Shown piece after piece: positions 1 through 4,841 of a stretch of 7,419 bases of DNA; the stretch's first letter is position 1, and the number at the start of each line of letters is the position of its first letter. The notes beneath the pieces are model-generated. The model searched no databases and was not told the origin of the DNA. It saw only the letters and a list, made by a program, of their open reading frames with translations. Source of the stretch: Prevotella sp. UBA1705. GTDB lineage: Bacteria; Bacteroidota; Bacteroidia; Bacteroidales; Bacteroidaceae. A program made the position numbers and the translations under genes. Where the stretch lies: NCBI GenBank assembly GCA_002317385.1, contig DCJH01000020.1, forward strand, positions 1 to 7,419, read 5' to 3'.

Positions 1-132
1 GAGGGCACAGCCGAGGAGATGGCTTCTCTCCAGGCTTCTTACGAGCACCTATGCAAGATGCGCGACGAGATTGTTGGTCTCGGCATCGTACCCGCAGTGG
101 CCGACTGGAAGAACGACAACGCCAACCTCTAA
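1..132 (+). CDS. mdh: Malate dehydrogenase, C-terminal end (partial)
   Basis: This is the last 43 codons plus the TAA stop of a gene that begins before the window. The reading frame starts at base 1. The peptide contains ASYEHLCKMRDEIVGLG, then IVPAVADWK, and ends in NDNANL. From memory, this closely resembles the C-terminus of Bacteroidales malate dehydrogenases, which typically read SYxHLxKLRDEVIAMGIIPAIADWK and end in NPNL. Malate dehydrogenase interconverts malate and oxaloacetate with NAD(H) in the cytoplasm, and in these anaerobes it serves the reductive branch leading to fumarate and succinate. The NAD-binding and catalytic regions are outside the window, so the call rests on the C-terminal signature alone. 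Two hairpins follow the stop, so this is probably the last gene of its transcript. Confidence 0.75.
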   Translation, partial: EGTAEEMASLQASYEHLCKMRDEIVGLGIVPAVADWKNDNANL

Positions 133-143
133 GACACTGATAT

Positions 144-174
144 ATCGGTCGACAGCACCTTGCCGTCGACCGAT
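144..174 (+). terminator. Hairpin after mdh
   Basis: A perfect 10-bp inverted repeat, ATCGGTCGAC and GTCGACCGAT, with an 11-nt loop starts 11 nt after the mdh stop. The plus-strand sequence that follows, TCTTATAC, is only moderately T-rich, so this may be a weak terminator or a 3'-end stabilising stem. The position fits transcript termination after mdh. Confidence 0.6.
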
Positions 175-188
175 TCTTATACTATATG

Positions 189-240
189 GATTACCCACTA
201 TGCTTCTGCCCTTGGCATGAGCTGGTGGGTAATCTTTGTT
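189..240 (+). terminator. Second hairpin with T-rich tail, between convergent genes
   Basis: Perfect 10-bp arms GATTACCCAC (189-198) and GTGGGTAATC (225-234) enclose 26 nt that can form a small inner stem (TGCC 207-210 with GGCA 214-217). On the plus strand the stem runs into TTTGTTTTAT, so it looks like a Rho-independent terminator for mdh readthrough. It also lies about 45 nt past the hipA stop on the minus strand and could block transcription from that side, although the minus-strand tail is not a clean T-run. Confidence 0.6.
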
Positions 241-280
241 TTATATGCCTTTCTGTCATCGGCAAACACTTGCTTCTCTC

Positions 281-1396
281 CTATCGGCGATGTTTTGGGG
301 TCAGTTCAGGGTTCGATTGCACCGTCTCACGCATTTCTTCCAAAACTTGCTCAGCCTTTTTCGTTGGCAAACCACTTATCCCTGCCACCTTCACCACGTC
401 GGAATCCGTAGGTGTGATGCTATCGGCAAACGATGTGGTATGATACCCATTCATACCCTCCGAGGGCAAAAGGTCGTAGGCTGGAGCATATTGCCAAGCC
501 CCGCTCTGATAGATAAAACTGAAGTTTTTGGCATGGTCGTCCTTATTGCCAATGAGATAATTGAAAGCCATGACCCGATAGACTTTCCACAACTGGGCCT
601 CACTGTTGGTCAGTTGACGGGTCAATGCCATAAGATGCACGTAGTCGATGCACGGCGTCCGATAATCCACCTGCAACAGTCCCGCTGCCGAAAGGGTGTG
701 GAATCGCTCACCACTGACTCCACGGTCAAAGCGCTTGGTGGCGAAGAATCGACCTTCAAAGAGTCTGGTTTCAGGCATATCAATACCGCATTGCTTAGCC
801 AATTGGGAATAGGCATACTCCTCCTGACCGATGGTCGGGGCATCATAACGGGCCGGAAATTTCACCAACCACTCGGCTTCATCTACCCTGACAAACACCT
901 TCGGGCGCGCTCCTCCGGGCGACCCACCCCTTCGCCACAGGTTTTCCAAGCCCTCACCGTCATAGTTCTCGGTACTCAACAACTGAGATATTTCATGCTC
1001 AATTCTCAGGAAATCGGCCTTTCCCATCTCGCTCTCCGCACTTAAATCAGGAAAAAACTCCAATGCGCCACGTCCCGTTGTGCCCACGTAGGCCAGGCGG
1101 TCGAGCAGCGAAAGTGAGCGCAGCGAGATGCCCTTGCTCTGCAGATAGCGGTCGAGGATGAGCATGCCCCACCCATCGGGTAGCGCATCGTCGAAGACTC
1201 CGAAGTTGCCATCGAATGGCAAAGCAGGTGCAATCCTTACGCCCGGTTCCAACGGTAGCTCCAACGGAGAGATGGAAAAGCCATGCCTCAGCCAGTCGGC
1301 ATCATATTCGAAGGCCAACAATCCATCGGCAGTCAGGGCCGCCATGCCAACGTTTGCACCCTGCATCCTCACTTCTATTCTGTTCAATTCACCCAT
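281..1396 (-). CDS. hipA: HipA-family serine/threonine kinase toxin
   Basis: This 371-aa protein is a HipA-type kinase, the toxin of a type II toxin-antitoxin pair. Characterised HipA kinases phosphorylate translation factors such as glutamyl- or tryptophanyl-tRNA synthetase and cause dormancy; the target here is unknown. Residues ~1-110 match the HipA N-terminal domain (FGVFDDALPDGWG at 65-77). Residues ~155-350 are the kinase core: a Gly-rich loop GGSPGGARPK at 157-166, where Ser159 sits at the autophosphorylation position; a lysine in WLVKFP (Lys179); the catalytic loop GNKDDHAKN at 283-291, with Asp286 as likely base and Asn291 as metal ligand; and the YDLL metal-binding Asp308. All core catalytic residues are present, so the enzyme appears active. 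It is shorter than E. coli HipA (about 440 aa), mainly through a compact C-terminus. It starts 4 nt after the hipB stop, behind a purine-rich site. The gene symbol is by family and does not imply orthology to E. coli hipA. Confidence 0.9.
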   Translation of the reverse strand: MGELNRIEVRMQGANVGMAALTADGLLAFEYDADWLRHGFSISPLELPLEPGVRIAPALPFDGNFGVFDDALPDGWGMLILDRYLQSKGISLRSLSLLDRLAYVGTTGRGALEFFPDLSAESEMGKADFLRIEHEISQLLSTENYDGEGLENLWRRGGSPGGARPKVFVRVDEAEWLVKFPARYDAPTIGQEEYAYSQLAKQCGIDMPETRLFEGRFFATKRFDRGVSGERFHTLSAAGLLQVDYRTPCIDYVHLMALTRQLTNSEAQLWKVYRVMAFNYLIGNKDDHAKNFSFIYQSGAWQYAPAYDLLPSEGMNGYHTTSFADSITPTDSDVVKVAGISGLPTKKAEQVLEEMRETVQSNPELTPKHRR

Positions 1397-1400
1397 GGCA

Positions 1401-1715
1401 CTATCCCTTTCCTTGGTTTTGTTCCCGGTCTCTTATCACATCCTCAATACTCTGATACCCCTTTCGTGTAAACAACTCCTCGAAGCCTTCCTCCTGCCGA
1501 AGCGCAATGGCCACTCGAATGAGACTTTCCAAACTGATGAGTCCACTCTGCTCGAAGCGGCGGAAACTGCTCAACGTCACCCCGGCACGTTCGCAAAGCT
1601 CCGCCTGCGTGAGCCCAAGTTCCCTACGCCGAGCCTTCACCCGCTCCGCAATCCTATGGGAAATCTTTTCAGGCGTATGCTCATTTACTATCAATATTTT
1701 ATCAATTAACGGCAT
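1401..1715 (-). CDS. hipB: Xre-family antitoxin/regulator (HipB-like)
   Basis: This 104-aa protein has one Cro/C1-type helix-turn-helix at about residues 20-72; the recognition region reads LTQAELCERAGVTLSSFRRF (35-54). HipB antitoxins bind DNA as dimers, repress their own operon, and hold HipA inactive. The gene is first in a two-gene operon with hipA, the usual order for HipBA, and its TAG stop is 4 nt before the hipA ATG, implying translational coupling. The charged C-terminal tail (EDVIRDREQNQGKG) may be the part that contacts the kinase or is degraded, but that is inference. The ATG at 1715 was chosen because it leaves a leader of about 25-30 nt behind a well-matched promoter; there is no Shine-Dalgarno, as is common in this phylum. 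The HTH assignment is firm; the antitoxin role follows from the neighbour. Confidence 0.88.
   Translation of the reverse strand: MPLIDKILIVNEHTPEKISHRIAERVKARRRELGLTQAELCERAGVTLSSFRRFEQSGLISLESLIRVAIALRQEEGFEELFTRKGYQSIEDVIRDREQNQGKG
1405..1414 (-). promoter_or_regulatory. Ribosome binding site of hipA
   Basis: On the minus strand AAGGAAAGGG lies inside the end of hipB, 8 nt before the hipA ATG. It supports the ATG at 1396 and lets hipA be translated by re-initiation or coupling after hipB. Confidence 0.5.
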
Positions 1716-1731
1716 AATCTGGCAAAATTAA

Positions 1732-1741
1732 TAATATATTA
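1732..1741. promoter_or_regulatory. Candidate operator for HipB autoregulation
   Basis: TAATATATTA is a perfect 10-bp palindrome with a few further symmetric bases outside it. It sits just downstream of the predicted -7 element, where the transcript should begin, so a bound HipB dimer could block initiation. The region is very AT-rich, so a chance palindrome is possible. Confidence 0.35.
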
Positions 1742-1747
1742 GTATTG

Positions 1748-1779
1748 CAAATATAATAAAAGCATATCAATTCTCCAAA
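1748..1779 (-). promoter_or_regulatory. hipBA promoter (Bacteroidetes type)
   Basis: Read on the minus strand, TTTG (1779-1776) is followed after 20 nt by TATATTTG (1755-1748) and then C. This is an exact match to the Bacteroidetes -7 consensus TAnnTTTGY, with the usual -33 spacing. The transcript would start near 1741, giving a short AT-rich leader before hipB. Confidence 0.6.
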
Positions 1780-1791
1780 CTTTAGCATCAT

Positions 1792-1839
1792 AAAAATAAG
1801 AAAAAAGGCACCCAGAAACCTAAGTTTCCGGATGCCTTT
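1792..1839 (-). terminator. Rho-independent terminator of the sulfur-relay fusion gene
   Basis: AAAGGCA (1804-1810) pairs with TGCCTTT (1833-1839). The stem continues inward through CC/GG and GAAAC/GTTTC (1815-1819 with 1824-1828) to a 4-nt loop, with two mismatches. On the minus strand the stem is followed by TTTTTTCTTATTTTT, a classic U-run. It lies 50-100 nt past the stop at 1892 and insulates hipBA from the upstream gene. Confidence 0.85.
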
Positions 1840-1891
1840 ATCTATCTAACAGTATGCGGTGGGCAGAGGGTCAGGATGGCACGTCCGAGGA

Positions 1892-4321
1892 TTAGATAAA
1901 CAGATTGACGTTGGCCTGCTCGGCACGCTCCATGTAAGTGGCCACGCCGCCGATGGTCACGCCATCGATCAGCTCGTCTTTGCTCACGCCCATCATATCC
2001 ATCGTCATCTGGCAGGCAATGAATTCCACGCCATTCTCCATGGCCTGCTGGCGCAGCGACTCCAAAGAATCGATGTTTTTCTTCCTCATGATATAGCGCA
2101 TCATGCGGTCGCCAGCGCCCATCATGCTCATCTGCGAGAGCTTCAACTTGCCGGAATGAGATGGCAACATCATGGAGAACATGCGCCCGAAGAGGTCTTT
2201 CTTCACCGCAGGCTTATGCTCTTTCTTGATGACATTGAGGCCCCAGAAGGTGAAGAATATCGACACTTTCTTACCTGTGGCAGCGGCTCCGTTGGCCAAA
2301 ACGAATGTGGCGATGGCGCGGTCGAGGTCGTCGCTGAACATGATGAGGGTCTTGTTGCCCGGTGCAGCCACCCCCGCCGCTACCGGCTGGGGCGGACAGG
2401 CACCCTTTTCGATGACCACGGTATGGTATCCACCTTCCTCCTTGACGCTCACCACGCGATTGCCTGTGCTCTTGCACCACGACTGAGCATCGCGCGGGAA
2501 GCCGGCGTCGGTGGCCTTCACCTCCACACAGGTGCCGGGCATCATGGCATCGATAGCCTTCTTGAGCTTCATGATGGGGCCTGGACACTGCAGACCGCAG
2601 GCATCAATCTTGAGCGTCTCCACGGGCTGTTGGCCCTGACAGGCACAGCTCACGCGCTCCAGCTTCACGTTGGTGATGGGCTGGGTAGCCACAGCATAGG
2701 TCTTATAGCCACCCGAAAGGTTGCGCACATCCTTATAGCCGCGCCCCAGAAGGATGCGCTGCGCCAGATAGCCGCGCAGGCCCACGGCACAGAATATCAC
2801 AATCCTACGGTCTTGCGGAACCTCGGCAATGCGCTCGCGCAGGTCGTCGAGGGGAATGTTCACAGCCCCGCTGATGGTGCCAAGAGCAAACTCATCGGGT
2901 GTGCGCACGTCGAGCAGGAACACGTCTTTGGGATTCATCTCCCTCACCTCACGCCAATAGACCACCGGCATGGCGCCACTGATGATGTTGCTCGCGGTAT
3001 ATCCGGCAATGGCGATGGGGTCTTTGGCCGACGAGAACGGGGGCGCATAGGCGTGCTCCAACTTCACCAAATCATAGACCGTACCGCCTTTCTTGATGAC
3101 GAGGGCTATCTGGTCGATGCGCTTGTCCACCCCGTCGTGTCCCACGCACTGTGCGCCATAGATCTGTCCGGTCTCGGGATGGAAGGTGAGTTTGGTGGTC
3201 AGCTGGAACGAGCCGGGATAATAGCCGGCATGCGAAGCCGACACCGTTGTCGAACTGCGATAGGGCAATCCCAGTTGTTTCAGGCGCTTGGCGGGCAGAC
3301 CCGTGGCCCCCACGGTCACATCGAACACCTTGGCAATCGAGGTGCCGATGGCACCTTCGTACTCCGTCTGGTTGCCAAACACCATGTTGTCGGCCACGAT
3401 GCGGCCCTGTCGGTTAGCTGGATTGGCCAGATAGTTGAGCCACGGCTGCCCCGTGAGGGGATGCTCAAACTCGATGGCATCGCCCACGGCGTAGACGTCC
3501 TTAGCCGATGTTTCGAGATACTTGTTCACCTTGATACCCCGCTGGCCCAGCTCTATGCCAGCCTCGGTAGCCAGTCGGGTCTCGGGCCTCACGCCAATGG
3601 AGAGCAGCACCATGTCGGCATCGATGCTCTCGCCATTGCCGAAGAACACGCGCAGACGGCCGCCGCACTGCTCAAAATGGTCTACTCCGCGCTCCAGATG
3701 GAGTCCCACGCCCTTGTCCATGAGGTGACGATGCACATGCGAGGCGATAGAGAAATCGACCGGTGCCATCACCTGGTCGGCCATCTCCACGATAGACACG
3801 CACGCGCCGGCCTGGTATAGATTCTCGGCCATCTCCAAGCCGATGAATCCGCCACCCACTACCACAGCATCGTTCACCTGATGATTTTGCAGATAGCTCT
3901 TGATGCGGTCGGTGTCGTCTACGTTTCTCAACGTGAAGATTCCCGGCAGATCTATGCCTGCCAAGGGGGGGCGCACGGGCGACGAACCGGGCGAGAGCAG
4001 CAGCCGATCGTAGCCTTCGGCGTATTCCGAACCGTCGGCGCGGCGCACCGAAACGGTCTTCGCCGCGGTGTCGATAGCCGTCACCTCATTCTCCACGCGC
4101 ACATCGATGTTGAACCTTCGGCCAAACGACTGCGGGGTTTGCACAAAGAGTTTGTCGCGCTCCTCGATGGTGCCACCTATATAATATGGTAGTCCGCAGT
4201 TGGCGTATGAGATATACTTGCCCTTTTCCAGCAGGATGATCTCCGCCAGTTCGTCGGCTCTTCTGATTCTCGCTGCAGCGGTGGCACCTCCGGCCACGCC
4301 GCCGATAATAACATGTTTCAT
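1892..4321 (-). CDS. CoA-disulfide reductase-type flavoprotein fused to rhodanese, TusA and DsrE-like domains
   Basis: This 809-aa protein has four domains. Residues 1-~320 form an FAD/NAD(P)-binding reductase: the FAD motif GGVAGGATAAARIRR, a single redox Cys42 in SYANCGLPYYIGG, an NAD(P) motif VVVGGGFIGLEMAE at 153-166, and YAVGDA at 277-282. Residues ~325-445 are the dimerisation domain with YAPPFSSAKDP (425-435), typical of CoA-disulfide and persulfide reductases. Residues ~455-550 are a rhodanese with active-site loop CAVGLRG (Cys511). Residues ~568-640 are TusA/SirA-like, with CPGP (Cys579). Residues ~655-809 match the DsrE_2 family (TFWGLN at 691-696, Cys770 in ACQMTMDMMG). The first two units resemble CoADR-RHD and Npsr enzymes, which reduce CoA disulfide or persulfides with NAD(P)H. 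The added TusA and DsrE domains suggest sulfane sulfur is passed between cysteines on one chain. The protein is probably cytoplasmic: no signal peptide or membrane segment. It is monocistronic, with its own promoter and terminator. Extra cysteines in the linker (559, 561) are notable. The in vivo substrate is inferred. Confidence 0.92.
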   Translation of the reverse strand: MKHVIIGGVAGGATAAARIRRADELAEIILLEKGKYISYANCGLPYYIGGTIEERDKLFVQTPQSFGRRFNIDVRVENEVTAIDTAAKTVSVRRADGSEYAEGYDRLLLSPGSSPVRPPLAGIDLPGIFTLRNVDDTDRIKSYLQNHQVNDAVVVGGGFIGLEMAENLYQAGACVSIVEMADQVMAPVDFSIASHVHRHLMDKGVGLHLERGVDHFEQCGGRLRVFFGNGESIDADMVLLSIGVRPETRLATEAGIELGQRGIKVNKYLETSAKDVYAVGDAIEFEHPLTGQPWLNYLANPANRQGRIVADNMVFGNQTEYEGAIGTSIAKVFDVTVGATGLPAKRLKQLGLPYRSSTTVSASHAGYYPGSFQLTTKLTFHPETGQIYGAQCVGHDGVDKRIDQIALVIKKGGTVYDLVKLEHAYAPPFSSAKDPIAIAGYTASNIISGAMPVVYWREVREMNPKDVFLLDVRTPDEFALGTISGAVNIPLDDLRERIAEVPQDRRIVIFCAVGLRGYLAQRILLGRGYKDVRNLSGGYKTYAVATQPITNVKLERVSCACQGQQPVETLKIDACGLQCPGPIMKLKKAIDAMMPGTCVEVKATDAGFPRDAQSWCKSTGNRVVSVKEEGGYHTVVIEKGACPPQPVAAGVAAPGNKTLIMFSDDLDRAIATFVLANGAAATGKKVSIFFTFWGLNVIKKEHKPAVKKDLFGRMFSMMLPSHSGKLKLSQMSMMGAGDRMMRYIMRKKNIDSLESLRQQAMENGVEFIACQMTMDMMGVSKDELIDGVTIGGVATYMERAEQANVNLFI

Positions 4322-4356
4322 ACTATGTATTTTGCTTGATAATAATCATTTACGCT

Positions 4357-4373
4357 GTTTTCCATTGGAAAAC
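4357..4373. promoter_or_regulatory. Operator-like dyad 1 (GTTTTCC-ATT-GGAAAAC)
   Basis: This is a perfect 17-bp dyad with 7-bp arms and a 3-nt spacer, overlapping the predicted transcription start of the fusion gene. A protein dimer bound here would be placed to repress. The regulator is not identified in the window. Confidence 0.55.
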
Positions 4374-4377
4374 GTTA

Positions 4378-4408
4378 CAAAGATAGGCACTTTTATCCAA
4401 GCCTCCAA
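4378..4408 (-). promoter_or_regulatory. Promoter of the sulfur-relay fusion gene
   Basis: On the minus strand TTG (4408-4406) is followed after 20 nt by TATCTTTG (4385-4378) and then T, matching TAnnTTTGY exactly. Transcription would start near 4373-4370, about 50 nt before the ATG at 4321. The start codon is preceded by A-rich sequence without a Shine-Dalgarno, as is common for Bacteroidetes. Confidence 0.6.
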
Positions 4409-4409
4409 G

Positions 4410-4422
4410 TTTCCAACGGAAA
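4410..4422. promoter_or_regulatory. Operator-like dyad 2 (TTTCC-AAC-GGAAA)
   Basis: This is a second dyad with the same TTTCC-N3-GGAAA core as 4357-4373, with arms reduced to 5 bp. Its centre is 51 bp from that of dyad 1 and lies directly upstream of the -33 element, near -43 relative to the predicted start. That is where a class II activator of the Crp/Fnr type would bind. Binding by such a protein is inference. Confidence 0.5.
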
Positions 4423-4495
4423 ATAATTAAGAAGAAAAGGATTTTTAACAAGTTGGGCATGGTGTACGGAGCAGGATTGCTTTGCGGTGAAACAA

Positions 4496-4566
4496 GGTAC
4501 TAATCGCGTCACGATTCGGTACTAATCGCATCGTGATTCGGTACTAATCGCGTCGCGATTACTACC
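4496..4566. repeat. Three tandem 22-bp repeats, each with an internal palindrome
   Basis: The units lie at 4496-4517, 4518-4539 and 4540-4561. Each begins GGTACTAATCGC and holds a 15-bp dyad of the form AATCGCG-T-CGCGATT. The dyad is perfect in unit 3, has one mismatch in unit 1, and has one mismatch plus one G-T pair in unit 2. Unit 3 and the five bases after it form a longer palindrome (4540-4566) with 13-bp arms and one mismatch. The period of 22 bp is about two DNA turns, so all dyads would face the same side. The array lies 90-160 bp upstream of the fusion gene promoter. Its function is unknown. Confidence 0.85.
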
Positions 4567-4841
4567 TTATTGCAAACCCCTCTCTATCTGGCTGAAAATA
4601 GGGTGCTATGAGGCCGTCTCGGCATAGGGACTCATCAGAAAAGATAACAGGTGGTAATCGAAGAAAAATAGGGGAATTATCCTTGCACAGCAAGCATGCG
4701 ATGGAACAAAGAAAAGTATCGTAAGCAATGGTTATTCCGTCCATTCCGCCTCAACTGAAAACAGGGTACGCGATGCCCCTGCTCCAGCATACCATCAGCC
4801 GGAGGCACCCAAAAGCAGAGAAAAAGACGCGGCGAAGAGGA
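4567..4841. other. Intergenic stretch without a recognised gene
   Basis: Together with 4322-4566 this makes a gap of 520 nt between two minus-strand genes. The part here holds no convincing gene, RNA or clear terminator for the receptor gene. The only structure seen is an imperfect 13-bp direct repeat, CTGAAAATAGGGT (4592-4604) and CTGAAAACAGGGT (4755-4767). A 60-codon open frame on the minus strand (4744-4562) has no recognisable features and is probably chance. Confidence 0.5.

Noticed and set aside
236..1045. Open frame of 269 codons on the plus strand
   Set aside because: It is antisense to the HipA kinase, has no recognisable motif, and runs through the terminator-like region.
1859..3820. 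Open frame of 653 codons on the plus strand
   Set aside because: It lies antisense to the well-supported 809-aa fusion protein. Its composition is rich in His, Arg, Ala and Leu with no recognisable domain, as expected from the complement of a GC-biased gene.
4496..4566. CRISPR array
   Set aside because: The units are directly adjacent with no spacers, there are only three, and no cas gene is near.
4562..4744. Possible 60-aa minus-strand protein in the intergenic gap
   Set aside because: It has no homology that I recognise, no promoter or ribosome-binding evidence, and its stop lies within the edge of the palindromic repeat array. It is likely chance.
4592..4767. Imperfect 13-bp direct repeat as ends of a mobile element
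   Set aside because: There are only two short copies with one mismatch, no terminal inverted repeats, and no transposase or target duplication.
4748..4806. GCCTC...GAGGC pairing as a terminator of the receptor gene
   Set aside because: The stem is only 5 bp around a loop of about 48 nt and lacks a following T-run on the minus strand.
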